From: Salinigranum rubrum
Lineage (GTDB): Archaea; Halobacteriota; Halobacteria; Halobacteriales; Haloferacaceae
Reading direction: 5' to 3'
Length of the DNA: 64,000 nt
NCBI RefSeq assembly: GCF_002906575.1
Contig: NZ_CP026309.1
Coordinates: forward strand, 3,906,001 to 3,970,000
Part shown: positions 44,137 through 52,999 of the stretch, one piece after another
How the letters are laid out: the number at the start of each line of letters is the position of its first letter
How positions within the stretch are numbered: the first letter of the stretch is position 1
The notes under the pieces: generated by a model
Database searches by the model: none
Seen by the model: only the letters and a program-made list of their open reading frames with translations
What the model was told of the DNA's origin: nothing
Position numbers and translations under genes: made by a program

Positions 44137-45540
44137 TCAGAGTTCGCTGGCCGGGAGGGTCGCCACCTGCTCCCACGAGCCGCCGCTCGCCTTCATGATG
44201 GCGAAGGGCGAGGAGATGTCGCCGTTCTCGTCGAAGTCGCAGGGGCCGACGAGGCCCTCGTAGTTGATTTCGCTCCCGGAGTCGAGCGCCTCCGCGCCCG
44301 TCGCGTAGTTCGTGACCGTCTCGCCGTCGGGAGTCGCGACGGGGCGAATCCGGGCGGCGATACCGTCGCGGGTTAGCTCGCCGGCGGCGGCGAGCGCGGC
44401 TCTGGCCGCGAGCGCCCCGATGTTCACCGCGTCGAACGTGTTCTTCGCGAAGATGCCCGGCTCACGGCCGGCGTACTCTTCGAAGTCGGCGGCGAACTCC
44501 TCGACGCGACCCGCCTCGACCGCGGCGGGGGAGTCGGCCTCGACGAGCCCCAAGATACCGTCGGTGACGCGCTCGTCGGTGAGTTCGAGGAAGTCGGCGT
44601 TGGTCTGGTCCTGCGTGACGAACCAGTTGCCCTCGTAGCCGGCCTGAAACGCCGCGCGGAGTATCTTCGCGCTGTCCTCTGGGGTGCCGACGAGCGTGAC
44701 GAGTTCGGGGTCCGAAGAGAGCAACTTCGACACCTCGGACTGGTACGAGGACTTGCCGGTCGCGTAGTCGAGAACCGTGGTGAGAGTGCCGCCGAACTCC
44801 TCGAACGAGGAACTGATCGGCGCTTTGAACGACTGCAGCGCCGGGGCGTTCCCGACCATCAGGCCCATCCGCTCGTACGAGGAGAGGGTGTTGAACTCCC
44901 GGTTGCGGGCGGCCCGCGAGATGGCGCGGCCGCCGAGCGAGTCGGAGGGGACGGTCCGGAAGATGTACTCGCCGCCGACGCTGTCGAGTTCGGTGGTCCC
45001 CGCCGTGGGCGTGATGACGGGGACGCCGTTCTCCCGGATGAGGTCGATCACTCCGGTGAAGGTGAGGCTCGTCGGGCCGACGATGAAGTCGACCGCGTCG
45101 ACGTTGACGAGTTTCTGCGCCGCGGAGACGCTCGCGTCGACCGTCGCCTCCGTGTCGGCCTGGACGACTTCGAGACGGCGGCCGTCGATGCCGCCGGCCT
45201 CGTTGATTCCCTCGGCGAGCATCTCCACGACCGGGAGGACGTTTCCGCCGACCCAGTCGTACTCGCCGGTGAAGGGGAGGAGGACGCCGACGGAGACGCG
45301 CCCCTCGCTGGCCATCGACCCGGAATCGGAACCGGCCCCGGAGCCAGAGCCAGAGCCAGAGCCGGAACCGGAATCCGCCGTCGACCCGGCGCTATCGGAG
45401 TCGGTGCCGCTACCACCCTCGCTGCCGGCGTCGGAACCGGAGCCGGAGCCACCACTGCCGGCACAGCCTGCGAGTCCCGCGAACGCGGCCGTGCCGAGCG
45501 CGAGGAACCGGCGTCGACCGCTGAGACGGTTTCCAGCCAC
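44137..45540 (-). CDS. Branched-chain amino-acid ABC transporter, substrate-binding lipoprotein
   Basis: 467 residues. Tat signal SGRRRFLALGTAAFAGLAGC with a lipobox, followed by a ~55-residue Gly/Ser/Asp spacer, then a periplasmic-binding fold of the LivJ type: VSVGVLLPFTGEYDWVGGNV, AGGIDGRRLEVVQADTEAT, VDFIVGPTSL and ENGVPVITPTAGT. GTG 45540 fits a CTTTTAG box about 30 nt upstream. It probably delivers a branched-chain amino acid or an amide such as urea; the binding pocket is not decisive. First gene of the operon. Confidence 0.92.
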   Translation of the reverse strand: MAGNRLSGRRRFLALGTAAFAGLAGCAGSGGSGSGSDAGSEGGSGTDSDSAGSTADSGSGSGSGSGSGAGSDSGSMASEGRVSVGVLLPFTGEYDWVGGNVLPVVEMLAEGINEAGGIDGRRLEVVQADTEATVDASVSAAQKLVNVDAVDFIVGPTSLTFTGVIDLIRENGVPVITPTAGTTELDSVGGEYIFRTVPSDSLGGRAISRAARNREFNTLSSYERMGLMVGNAPALQSFKAPISSSFEEFGGTLTTVLDYATGKSSYQSEVSKLLSSDPELVTLVGTPEDSAKILRAAFQAGYEGNWFVTQDQTNADFLELTDERVTDGILGLVEADSPAAVEAGRVEEFAADFEEYAGREPGIFAKNTFDAVNIGALAARAALAAAGELTRDGIAARIRPVATPDGETVTNYATGAEALDSGSEINYEGLVGPCDFDENGDISSPFAIMKASGGSWEQVATLPASEL

Positions 45541-45713
45541 AATAGGTCGCACCAGTACCGAGAGGGCTAAAAGGGTTCTCTTCGACCGGAGACGCCGCCG
45601 AGACCGCCGAAGACGGACGTCGAGGAGGGGCGTCGATATGGCCCTCGGCGTCCGCACCGACGAGGGCCGCCGCCGGGCGAAAGGCAGTTCACCCGACGGC
45701 GTCACGGGAGGGT

Positions 45714-46559
45714 ATGCGCATCGCCGTTCCCAACAAAGGACGCCTCCACGACCCGACGCTGAGTCTGCTCGAACGCGCCGGTCTCCACCTCGACAACGGT
45801 GCCGACCGCAAACTGTACGCCGGGACGGTCGACCCCGACGTGACGGTCCTCTTCGCGCGTGCGGCCGACATCCCGGAGTACGTGTGGGACGGCGCCGCCG
45901 CGGTCGGCGTCACCGGCTACGACCAGGTGCGTGAGTCGGGTCACGACCTCACCGAACTGGTCGACCTGGAGTTCGGGAGGTGTCGACTCGTCCTCGCTGC
46001 GCCCGAGGACGGCGACATTCAGGTCCCCGGCGACGTCTCCGGGAAGACGGTCGCCACGGAGTTCCCGACCATCGCCCGCGACTACTTCGCACAGGAGGGC
46101 ATCGACGCCGAAGTCGTGGAGGTGACGGGCGCGACCGAACTCACCCCTCACGTAGATATGGCCGACGCCATCATCGACATCACCTCAACGGGGACGACGC
46201 TCGCGGTGAACCGACTGGCTATCGTCGACGAGGTGCTCTCCTCGTCGGCACGGCTGTTCGCCCACCCCGACCACGCCGAGGACGAAAAGGTCCAGCAGTT
46301 GGTGATGGCGCTTCGGTCCGTCCTCTCGGCGGAGGGGAAACGCTACCTCATGATGAACGCCCCGCGAGAGCGCCTCGACGAGGTCCGGGAGGTCATCCCC
46401 GGCCTCGGCGGCCCGACGGTGATGGACATCGCCGGCGACGACCAGGTGGCCGTCCACGTCGTCGTCGACGAGCGGGAGGTGTACGAAGTCGTGAACGAGT
46501 TGAAGAACGTCGGCGCGAGCGGCATCCTCGTCACCGAAATCGAGCGACTGGTCGAGTAG
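45714..46559 (+). CDS. hisG: ATP phosphoribosyltransferase HisG (long form)
   Basis: 281 residues; first step of histidine synthesis, joining ATP and [32 protein letters not shown]-like [32 protein letters not shown] and a C-terminal regulatory domain (LPGLGGPT-like [14 protein letters not shown]) identify the long form, which binds histidine as inhibitor and needs no HisZ. It starts 173 nt from the divergent transporter operon. Confidence 0.96.
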   Translation: MRIAVPNKGRLHDPTLSLLERAGLHLDNGADRKLYAGTVDPDVTVLFARAADIPEYVWDGAAAVGVTGYDQVRESGHDLTELVDLEFGRCRLVLAAPEDGDIQVPGDVSGKTVATEFPTIARDYFAQEGIDAEVVEVTGATELTPHVDMADAIIDITSTGTTLAVNRLAIVDEVLSSSARLFAHPDHAEDEKVQQLVMALRSVLSAEGKRYLMMNAPRERLDEVREVIPGLGGPTVMDIAGDDQVAVHVVVDEREVYEVVNELKNVGASGILVTEIERLVE

Positions 46560-46570
46560 GTCGAAGGGGG

Positions 46571-47074
46571 CTACTCGTCCCCGTCGTGCCCGCCTCCCCC
46601 GTCACCGTCGTCGCCGTCGAACGCGTCCGCGACGCCGCCGAGAAGTCCACCGCCGAGGAGTCCACCACCGAGGAGCGCACCAGCGGCATCGTCGGGGTCG
46701 AACCCACCCGTGACGACGCCGTCGTGGTATCCGTGGTTGTGGTCGTGGTATCCGTGACTGCCGTACCGCCGCCGGCCGCGGAACGCCCGGCGAACCTCAC
46801 GGAGGAGGCGAAGCGGCAGGACGACGCACGCGACGCCCGCGACGACGACCGGAAGCAGCGCGGGCGAGACGACGCCGAAGAGGAGACTGGCGGCCTCGCC
46901 GACCCCGCCCGCACTCGTGAGCCGAGTGATGAAACCGGGGTTCCGGTACGTCCCGAGCGCGAGGAGTGCGACGACCGACCAGAGCGCGACGCTGAACCAC
47001 GCGCCAGGTCCCAGGGCGCGCCACAGGGAGATGCGGCGACGAGGGCCGAGCAGTCGAAGGACTGAACGATTCAT
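46571..47074 (-). CDS. Membrane protein with His/Gly-rich C-terminus, function unknown
   Basis: 167 residues. Basic N-terminus (NRSVLRLLGPRRRISLWRAL), two hydrophobic helices, then SHGYHDHNHGYHDGVVTGG and a Gly-Leu-rich repeat (ALLGGGLLGGGLLGGVADAF) with an acidic tail. The His-rich stretch could bind metal. ATG 47074 is chosen; everything upstream in that frame is shadow sequence. It ends 11 nt from the convergent hisG stop. Confidence 0.65.
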   Translation of the reverse strand: MNRSVLRLLGPRRRISLWRALGPGAWFSVALWSVVALLALGTYRNPGFITRLTSAGGVGEAASLLFGVVSPALLPVVVAGVACVVLPLRLLREVRRAFRGRRRYGSHGYHDHNHGYHDGVVTGGFDPDDAAGALLGGGLLGGGLLGGVADAFDGDDGDGGGGHDGDE

Positions 47075-47177
47075 GTCGCTACGACGACTCGAATCGAGAT
47101 GAAGCTGTGTGAACCGTTCGGAGTTCCTGCGTGTCGACCCTCCGACCCAGTCGGACGCGACCCGAGCGCCGGTCCGT

Positions 47178-48146
47178 TCAGTCGCGCCACCGCAGGTCGG
47201 GCGCGGTGAGCGACGGGTGGACGGCGAGTACCTGGTACCGGGCGCGGACGTACGCGACGGTGGCGAGGGTCCCGAGGAGGATGGCGGCGACGCCGATGAG
47301 CCCCGCCTCGGGGCCGAACGCGCCGCCGGTCCACACCGTCGGACCGCGCTGCGAGACGGCGACGAGGGCGACGTCGAGACCCAGCCCGGAGACGGGGAAG
47401 CCGTAGACGCCGCCCTGGAAGAGGTTCCACGTGATGTGGAGGCCGATGGGGATAGCGAGTTCGTCGGTGAGGACGTAGCCGAGCGCGAGCATGACGCCGG
47501 CGAGAGAGATAGACAGCGCCGAGACGAGCGTCGCGTTCGGGTTGCCGAGGTGAAGCGCGCCGAACACCACCGAGGAGAGCAACACGGCGACGGCCGTCGC
47601 GCCGCGGTCGCCGAGCCAGCCCGTGAGCCCCTCACAGACGTTGGTCAGGAGGTAGCCCCGGGCGAGCAGTTCCTCCTGAACTCCGACGACGAGAAAGAGG
47701 ACGAGAATCGCGGCGAACCCGGCGGCGAAGCTCCCGCTCGACGAGAAGGTGCCGGTGACGACGACCCAACCGAGCGCGAGTTCCACCAGGAACACGAGCG
47801 TCATGAGGGCGGCCCCCAGCGCGAGGCCGAAACCGAGGTCGAGCCACCAGTCGCGGTCGACGCCGAGGCCGAAGTCGGAGAGTCGACGCCGGTCGACGAC
47901 CCAGCCGACGACGGCGATGGCGACGGCGCTCGTCGCGCCGGAGACGACGGTGACGACGGCGACGAGCGAGAGGCTCTCGACGAGGAGCGAGTCGAGCAGG
48001 GGCTGGAGGGGCGCGAGGACGAGTCCCGTCACGACGAGAACGACGCCGATGACGACGACGCCGACGATGAGTCGCCACGGTGCGCGCGGGCGGCGCTCGT
48101 CGGCGTTCCAGAGGAGGCGTTTCACGGAGGCGAGTGGGGAAGCCAT
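47178..48146 (-). CDS. CPBP-family intramembrane metalloprotease (Abi/CAAX-type)
   Basis: 322 residues, eight or so helices. The family's three motifs are visible: VQEELLARGYLL (EExxxR), GALHLGNPNATLV (FxxxH type) and GLHITWNLFQGG (HxxxN). This is a Rce1-like glutamate protease of the inner membrane. Role in archaea unknown. Start ATG 48146. Confidence 0.9.
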   Translation of the reverse strand: MASPLASVKRLLWNADERRPRAPWRLIVGVVVIGVVLVVTGLVLAPLQPLLDSLLVESLSLVAVVTVVSGATSAVAIAVVGWVVDRRRLSDFGLGVDRDWWLDLGFGLALGAALMTLVFLVELALGWVVVTGTFSSSGSFAAGFAAILVLFLVVGVQEELLARGYLLTNVCEGLTGWLGDRGATAVAVLLSSVVFGALHLGNPNATLVSALSISLAGVMLALGYVLTDELAIPIGLHITWNLFQGGVYGFPVSGLGLDVALVAVSQRGPTVWTGGAFGPEAGLIGVAAILLGTLATVAYVRARYQVLAVHPSLTAPDLRWRD

Positions 48147-48235
48147 CGCTGTATCGGGGTGTGCGTGTGTGGGTCACTTCAGTACACGGGCTTGGACGGC
48201 CTGTGTGACGACGTGGGGTTCGGCGGCGGCGAGAC

Positions 48236-48320
48236 TGGCGGGGCGAGCGAACGCAGTGAGCGAGTCGGCTGGGGAGGGGGAGGCCGCGGTTCGTCGCGCC
48301 CGCGTCCCGCGTGGTCGGGA
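48236..48320 (+). repeat. Dispersed repeat family 1, copy C
   Basis: The core AGTCGGCTGGGGAGGGGGAG at 48263-48282 is preceded by GCGAGCGAACGCAGTGAGCG and followed by GTCGCGCCCGCGTCCCGCG, related to copies A and D. It lies in the gap between two minus-strand genes, in the same orientation as the other copies. Confidence 0.65.
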
Positions 48321-48408
48321 CAGTCGTCACCGCACCCACGCCGACGGCTCCATCCCCGTCCACCGCGACGTCGCTCCCCCGCACAGACGCCCGACGCTGC
48401 CGAACGCG

Positions 48409-48780
48409 TCACCCGGGTGCGCTCTGAATCAGCGCGAGGAGTCCGAAAACGATGACGCCGAGGATGATGCTGACGACGGCGTGGATGAGCGTCAGATACG
48501 CCGTGAGTTTGTTCGACTGCCGGTAGACGTACCGGAAGAGGCCGAAGTCCGCGGCGAGCGCGAGCGGCAGTGCGAGCGCGGCCGGCCACGAGAGCGCGAC
48601 GAAGACGAAGCTGATGGCCGGAACGGCCGGTCCGACGGCGAACGCCCGCTTGATTTCGACGTCGCCGAGGACGTTCCTGGCGGCGAGGTGCGCCGTGACG
48701 GTGAAGAAGAGCGCGAAGAGGGCGAACGTGCCAGCCACCTGTGCCGGACTCCCGGAGGGCACGGTCTGGAGAACGACCAT
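48409..48780 (-). CDS. Four-helix membrane protein, function unknown
   Basis: 123 residues, almost all hydrophobic: VAGTFALFALFFTVTAHLA, then AFAVGPAVPAISFVFVALSW, the polar turn FRYVYRQSNKLTAYLTLIHA and a final helix. Starts MVVLQTVPSG, with no cleavable signal. It stands between dispersed repeat C and a tandem repeat. No function assigned. Confidence 0.7.
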   Translation of the reverse strand: MVVLQTVPSGSPAQVAGTFALFALFFTVTAHLAARNVLGDVEIKRAFAVGPAVPAISFVFVALSWPAALALPLALAADFGLFRYVYRQSNKLTAYLTLIHAVVSIILGVIVFGLLALIQSAPG

Positions 48781-48914
48781 AGCGGAGGGACGGACGAGAG
48801 CGCCTTAGGTCCGACTATCTCGTGTCGTCACCGCGAGGGAGGTAGAGGTGACGGTGGAGGTGGAGGTTGAGGCGGGGAGCGGTCGAGAGCGAAGCAGCGC
48901 GCAGGACGAGGGGA

Positions 48915-48992
48915 GGGCGTCGAGCGGGAGAGGGCGGAGAGGGCGTCGAGCGGGAGAGGGCGGAGAGGGCGTCGAGCGAAAGAGGAGGGCGA
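48915..48992 (+). repeat. 26-bp tandem repeat, three copies, in a purine-rich tract
   Basis: GGGCGTCGAGCGGGAGAGGG plus CGGAGA repeats at 48915 and 48941 exactly and at 48967 with changes. The whole 258-nt gap (48781-49038) between the membrane gene and tbp is strongly purine-biased (G and A on the plus strand). No gene is supported in it. Confidence 0.85.
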
Positions 48993-49038
48993 ACGGCCCA
49001 AGAGGAGGGTGGTGTGACGGGACGGTGTGAGCGGGAGG

Positions 49039-49602
49039 TCAGCCGTCGAGGAGACCGAGTTCGTCGAGTCGGGAGACGATGTTGTCGACGGCCTCCTCGG
49101 CGTCGGAGGGTTCCTTGCCGCCGGTGATGACGAGCTTTCCGCTCCCGAAGAGCAAGGCGACGACGCTCGGGTCGGAGATGCGGTAGACCAGTCCGGGGAA
49201 CTGCTCGGGTTCGTACTCGATGTTCTCCAGGCCGAGACCGATGGCGATGGCGTTGAGGTTGAGGCTCACGCCGAGGTCCGCCGAGGTGACGATGTTCTGG
49301 ACCGTGATCTCGGGGTCGTCTTCGACGGGTATCTCGAGTTCGCGGAGTTTGTCGAAGACGATTTCGAGGCTCTCGTGGACGGCGTCGGTGCTCTTGGCGC
49401 CGGTACAGACGATCTTGCCGGAGCGGAAGATGAGCGCCGCGGATTTAGGGTTCTGTGTCCGATAGACGAGGCCCGGAAACTGCTCGGGGTCGTAGTCGGC
49501 GCCTTCGAGGTCCATCGCGACGCTCTGCAGGTCGAGTTCCTGCCCGATACCCGTCGACGCGACCACGTTCTCGATGTTGATGGTCTCCTTTGGGTCCCTC
49601 AT
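49039..49602 (-). CDS. tbp: TATA-box binding protein
   Basis: 187-residue general transcription factor that binds the TATA box and recruits TFB. Two direct repeats of about 90 residues are plain: YDPEQFPGLVYRTQNPKSAA and YEPEQFPGLVYRISDPSVVA. ATG 49602 gives the normal archaeal length. Haloarchaea carry several TBPs; which paralogue this is cannot be told, but the PKETINIENVVASTGIGQEL start is that of the main chromosomal type. It is divergent from the tRNA G10 methyltransferase with a shared TATA element. Confidence 0.96.
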   Translation of the reverse strand: MRDPKETINIENVVASTGIGQELDLQSVAMDLEGADYDPEQFPGLVYRTQNPKSAALIFRSGKIVCTGAKSTDAVHESLEIVFDKLRELEIPVEDDPEITVQNIVTSADLGVSLNLNAIAIGLGLENIEYEPEQFPGLVYRISDPSVVALLFGSGKLVITGGKEPSDAEEAVDNIVSRLDELGLLDG

Positions 49603-49629
49603 ATATCGGGTTGAACCTCGTCTGTACGA

Positions 49630-49637
49630 TTTAAAAA
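49630..49637. promoter_or_regulatory. Shared TATA element between tbp and the tRNA G10 methyltransferase
   Basis: TTTAAAAA lies 20-27 nt before the plus-strand ATG at 49657 and, read on the other strand (TTTTTAAA), 28-35 nt before the tbp ATG at 49602. With only 54 nt between the starts, one AT-rich element probably serves both directions. Which orientation dominates would depend on BRE sequences that I could not resolve. Confidence 0.5.
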
Positions 49638-49656
49638 GGTTGGTGCAGCCGCAGAG

Positions 49657-50700
49657 ATGACGAAACGAAAGACGGAACGGAGGAGGCGGACCGACACGCT
49701 CTTTCGCCGGGGGCGTCGACTCCGTGACGTGTACGGGCTGGAACTCGCCGGAACCGACGACGCCTACGCGGCCCACGAAGCGCGCGTGGCTGCGACGGGC
49801 GTGACGGTCGACGCGCCCGGACTGGCCGTCGCCCGCGGCGTCGACCGCGAGCGGATACGGGGCCTGGCGTACACCCACCGCGCGGCCGAACTCGTCGGGC
49901 ACGGGGATGCCAGCGTCGAGAGCGCGCGTGCGCTCCTCTCGGCGGCCAGCATCGACCGGACGGGGAGCGTCGCGGTCCGCGCGCGCGACGTCCGCTCTGC
50001 GACCGGCGTCTCGACCCGAGAGGCCGAAATCGAACTCGGGAGCGTCCTCACAGACCGGGGGTTCTCGGTCGACCTCGACGACCCCGACCACGTCCTCTGT
50101 GCGTGGTTCTCGGGTGAGACGTGCCTGCTCGGGTGGCAGGTGGCCGAGAGCGTCCGCGACTTCTCGACCCGACAGCCCACCGACCGGCCGTTCTTCCAGC
50201 CGGGGAGCATGGACCCCCTCGACGCCCGCTGGGCCGCCAACGTCGCCGGAGGCGGGAACGAGCGGAGAATCGTCGACCCGATGTGCGGGACCGGCGGCTT
50301 CCTCATCGAGGCCGGTCTCGTCGGGAGCGAGGTGGTCGGCGTCGACGCCCAGTGGAAGATGACGCGCGGGGCGAGAGAGAACCTCGCGGCGTATCTGGGA
50401 GGAGAGTACGAGATACTCAGAGGCGACGCGACCGCGCTACCCCTCAGAGACGACTGTGCCGACGGCGTCGTCGTCGACGTTCCTTACGGACGGCAGTCGA
50501 AGGTGGCGACGCACTCGCTTTCGGACCTCGTCTCGGGCGCGCTCGACGAGGCGGCGCGCATCGCCCCGCGGGCGGTCGTGGTGGCCGACCGGTCGTGGGC
50601 CGAAGCAGCCGAGGTGGCGGGGTGGCAGGTGGAGGAACGGTTCGAGCGGCGCGTTCACGGGTCGCTGACGCGGCACGTCCACGTATTGTATCGGTCGTGA
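49657..50700 (+). CDS. trmG10: tRNA (guanine(10)-N2)-dimethyltransferase (Trm-G10)
   Basis: 347 residues. N-terminal THUMP-type domain for tRNA binding (with SVAVRARDVRSATGVSTREA), then a Rossmann methyltransferase: RIVDPMCGTGGFLIEAGLVG (SAM motif) and the N-methylase motif DVPYGRQSK (D/N-PPY type) near 275. The GTG at 49729 (VYGLELAGTDDAYAA) is a credible shorter start that removes a 24-residue basic leader (TKRKTERRRRTDTLFRRGRR); the TATA spacing fits ATG 49657. Confidence 0.92.
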   Translation: MTKRKTERRRRTDTLFRRGRRLRDVYGLELAGTDDAYAAHEARVAATGVTVDAPGLAVARGVDRERIRGLAYTHRAAELVGHGDASVESARALLSAASIDRTGSVAVRARDVRSATGVSTREAEIELGSVLTDRGFSVDLDDPDHVLCAWFSGETCLLGWQVAESVRDFSTRQPTDRPFFQPGSMDPLDARWAANVAGGGNERRIVDPMCGTGGFLIEAGLVGSEVVGVDAQWKMTRGARENLAAYLGGEYEILRGDATALPLRDDCADGVVVDVPYGRQSKVATHSLSDLVSGALDEAARIAPRAVVVADRSWAEAAEVAGWQVEERFERRVHGSLTRHVHVLYRS

Positions 50701-50980
50701 GCTTCGGAGTCGCGTGCGTCGTGCAGTCCGTGAGAGCTAGTCGAGGGTACCCAGATGCGGCACACGGGCGCGGTGAGCCGCACCCTCGTTCCACCCCAAT
50801 CGGGCGTCTCCGTGAGAGACTGGAGGGAACGAACGGAGAGCCTGGCGGACTCGTCCGCCGGTGGCTCGCGCGCGGAGGCGCTCGCGGCCCACCGAATGCG
50901 GCTTCGCCACTTCGAGCCTTCGTTCGGTTCCCTCACGAAGATCTCGTGCGTTCGCTCGTTCGTGTCACTCACTCGCTCTC
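50701..50980. other. Non-coding DNA before repeat copy D
   Basis: About 280 nt after the methyltransferase stop. Short frames on both strands are arginine-rich and look like shadow sequence. The pair GCGGCAC/GTGAGCCGC near 50756-50785 could fold. The stretch grades into dispersed repeat D; I see no gene. Confidence 0.5.
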
Positions 50981-51150
50981 ACGCGCCGACCACTACCGCG
51001 GTGCGGTGGCGCGTGCTGGCGCGACTCCGTGTCGCGCCGGCATCGCGCGAGGGGTGACTGAGTGGCCGAACGGAGTGAGGCCACGAAGGAATCGGCTGGG
51101 GAGGGTGTGGCTTCATCGCGCCCGTGCACCGTGCGGTCTCTGTGCTGTTG
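50981..51150 (+). repeat. Dispersed repeat family 1, copy D (long copy)
   Basis: Best-preserved copy: ACGCGCCGACC, ACCGCGGTGCGGTGGCGCGT, GCGAGGGGTGACTGAGTGGC, CACGAAGGAATCGGCTGGGG, then AGGGTGTGGC, CGCGCCCGTGCACCG and GTCTCTGTGCTG. The first part matches copy B and the last part matches copy A. Within it, CCGAACGGAGTGAGGCCAC offers little pairing, but GGCGCGACTCCGTGTCGCGCC (51019-51039) is a clear stem-loop with a GGCGCGAC stem. Confidence 0.8.
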
Positions 51151-51271
51151 GCTGAGTTCGAGACGGCGCGAGCGGCGCCCAACCGAGTAGTCTATCCACG
51201 CTACACAGCACACGAGCCCGTGCACCCCTGAGGGTGCGACAGAACGCGTGTCACGAGAACTGTCCAGCGCG

Positions 51272-51877
51272 TCAGACGTCGTCGTCGTCCGGCACCTCTG
51301 CGATGACCGTCTCGCCGGCTCTCACGGAGTCACCCTCCTCGACGAGCAGGTGGTCGCGGTCGATGGAGGGAGGGAGGAGAACGTCGGCACGGGAGCCGAA
51401 CGCGATGTGGCCGAGTCGGTCGCCCTTGGCGACCGAGTCCCCGTCGTGGACGTACGGGACGATGCGGCGGGCGAACCAGCCGGCGATGAGCGACACCTCG
51501 AAGAGGCCGAAGTCGACGTCGACGCGCTCGTTGTTCTCCGACTCCTTCGAGAACGCCGGTTTGTTCGCGCCCGGCGAGTGGGAGACGCCGTCGACGTAGC
51601 CCTTCTTCGGCGCGCGGATCACGTGGACGTCGAGGGCGTTCATGTAGACGCCGACGCGGAACTGGTCGCCCTCCTCTCTCACGACCGAGACCTTCCCGTC
51701 GGCGGGCGCGACGATGCCCACCGTCGGCGGGTGGCGCTCTGGGTCGCGGAAGTTCCAGAGGGCGAACAGGCCGAACGCGAGGAGAAGGGCGGCCAGCGGC
51801 GGGAAGACGAAGGTGAAGAGGACTGCGCCGACGAGCGGCGGGAGCGCCCACTTGTGGACGCCCGGAGCGAAGTTCAC
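51272..51877 (-). CDS. pssD: Archaetidylserine decarboxylase PssD (protein-sorting associated)
   Basis: 201 residues of the phosphatidylserine decarboxylase family. GIVAPADGKVSVVREEGDQF, DVHVIRAPKKGYVDGVSHSP and GHIAFGSRADVLLP are seen; the Ser in FGSR becomes the pyruvoyl group in known members. Two N-terminal helices anchor it. In Haloferax the orthologue makes archaetidylethanolamine used in ArtA-dependent C-terminal anchoring of surface proteins. GTG 51877 overlaps the rfcC stop (GTGA), so it is coupled to rfcC. Confidence 0.92.
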   Translation of the reverse strand: MNFAPGVHKWALPPLVGAVLFTFVFPPLAALLLAFGLFALWNFRDPERHPPTVGIVAPADGKVSVVREEGDQFRVGVYMNALDVHVIRAPKKGYVDGVSHSPGANKPAFSKESENNERVDVDFGLFEVSLIAGWFARRIVPYVHDGDSVAKGDRLGHIAFGSRADVLLPPSIDRDHLLVEEGDSVRAGETVIAEVPDDDDV

Positions 51878-52938
51878 GCGTGGGCCTCCTCTCCCCAGGC
51901 GGTGAGGAGATGCGTCAGGTGGAGGCGGTCGTCGGTCCCCGTGACGAGGTCGTGGTCGACCTCGCCGGCGATGCGGTGGAGGCGGGCGAGGTCGTCGCCA
52001 CCGATGTCGCTGCGGCGCGCCACTCGAAGGAGCGCCTGCAGGAGGTCGCCGCCCTCGTACCCCTCGTCGTCGAGGAGGGTACCGATGGTCTTGCGGGCGT
52101 CGCGGTAGTCGCCGGCACGGGCGTCCGTCAGCACGGACTTGAGTTCGTCGTCGCGGCCGGCCTCCTTGATGGCGCGGTGGGCGGTGTCCATCGTGATTTC
52201 GCCCGCCTCGATGGCCGTCGTCTGCGCGCTCAACACGGCACGTCGAACGTTCCCGTTGGCGTAGCCGGCGATGAACTCCAAGCCGGCGGGGTCGTAGTCG
52301 ACGCCCTCGGCCTCGACGATGGCCTCCAACACGTCCCGGAGTTCGTCCGTCGTCGGCTTCCGGACGGGGACGACGAAGCACCGCGACCGAATAGGGGGAA
52401 TGAGCCGGGAGGGCTGGCGGGTGGCGATGACGAACTGCGTGGTCCGGTGGTGCCGTTCCATCACCCGGCGGAGCGCGTGCTGGAAGTCCTCCCGGATGGC
52501 CTCCGCGTTGTCGAGCAGGATAGTCTTGAACTCCCCGCTGGCCGGCGAGTAGCCCGCGTACTCCCCGACGACGTGGCGGAGCATGTCGCGCTTCGACCAG
52601 TCGCGTTTGTACTTGTTCGTCCCGCTCCCCCGCCGGTACTGCTTCGAGAACTCCGTCTGTCCCTGGAGGAAGTGTTCGAACCGCGGGTCCTCGCGGATCT
52701 GTTTTTTCGTCCGGTCGAAGAAGTCCGCGACGTTGAGTTCGACGAGGTCCGTGTCGGGGTCGTCGTGGGTCTCCCCCGCGAGCGCGCGGACCGCGGCGGT
52801 CTTGCCGACGCCGGGAGGACCCTGCACCACGAGGTTCATCGGTTCGTCGACCGTCCGCCGGAGTCGGTCGCGGACCTCCGGCTGGGGGAGGTCCGCGAGC
52901 GCCGGCGCGTGTGTCTCCGTCCAGAGCGGCGCGTCCAT
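51874..52938 (-). CDS. rfcC: Replication factor C small-subunit-type protein RfcC
   Basis: 354 residues; AAA+ subunit of the clamp loader that places PCNA on DNA. LWTETHAPALADLPQPEVRD, Walker A GPPGVGKTAAVRAL near 40-53, Walker B TILLDNAEAIREDFQHALRR (DExx is DNAE here) and sensor SRC in PIRSRCFVVPV. The Walker B variant and length mark the second small-subunit paralogue of haloarchaea. ATG 52938 is chosen; the upstream 50 residues are shadow sequence. In one operon with pssD. Confidence 0.93.
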   Translation of the reverse strand: MDAPLWTETHAPALADLPQPEVRDRLRRTVDEPMNLVVQGPPGVGKTAAVRALAGETHDDPDTDLVELNVADFFDRTKKQIREDPRFEHFLQGQTEFSKQYRRGSGTNKYKRDWSKRDMLRHVVGEYAGYSPASGEFKTILLDNAEAIREDFQHALRRVMERHHRTTQFVIATRQPSRLIPPIRSRCFVVPVRKPTTDELRDVLEAIVEAEGVDYDPAGLEFIAGYANGNVRRAVLSAQTTAIEAGEITMDTAHRAIKEAGRDDELKSVLTDARAGDYRDARKTIGTLLDDEGYEGGDLLQALLRVARRSDIGGDDLARLHRIAGEVDHDLVTGTDDRLHLTHLLTAWGEEAHA

Positions 52939-52999
52939 ATCCGTAGGTGTCGGGCAGGGGCTAAGAATCGGTCGGTCAGCCGGGAGAAGCGGGTCGTCG

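Noticed and set aside
32102-52938. A single replication operon (priL, hjc, rfcC, pcn, orc)
   Set aside because: The genes are far apart, on both strands and with their own promoters. Their presence in one window reflects general dispersal of replication genes, not an operon.
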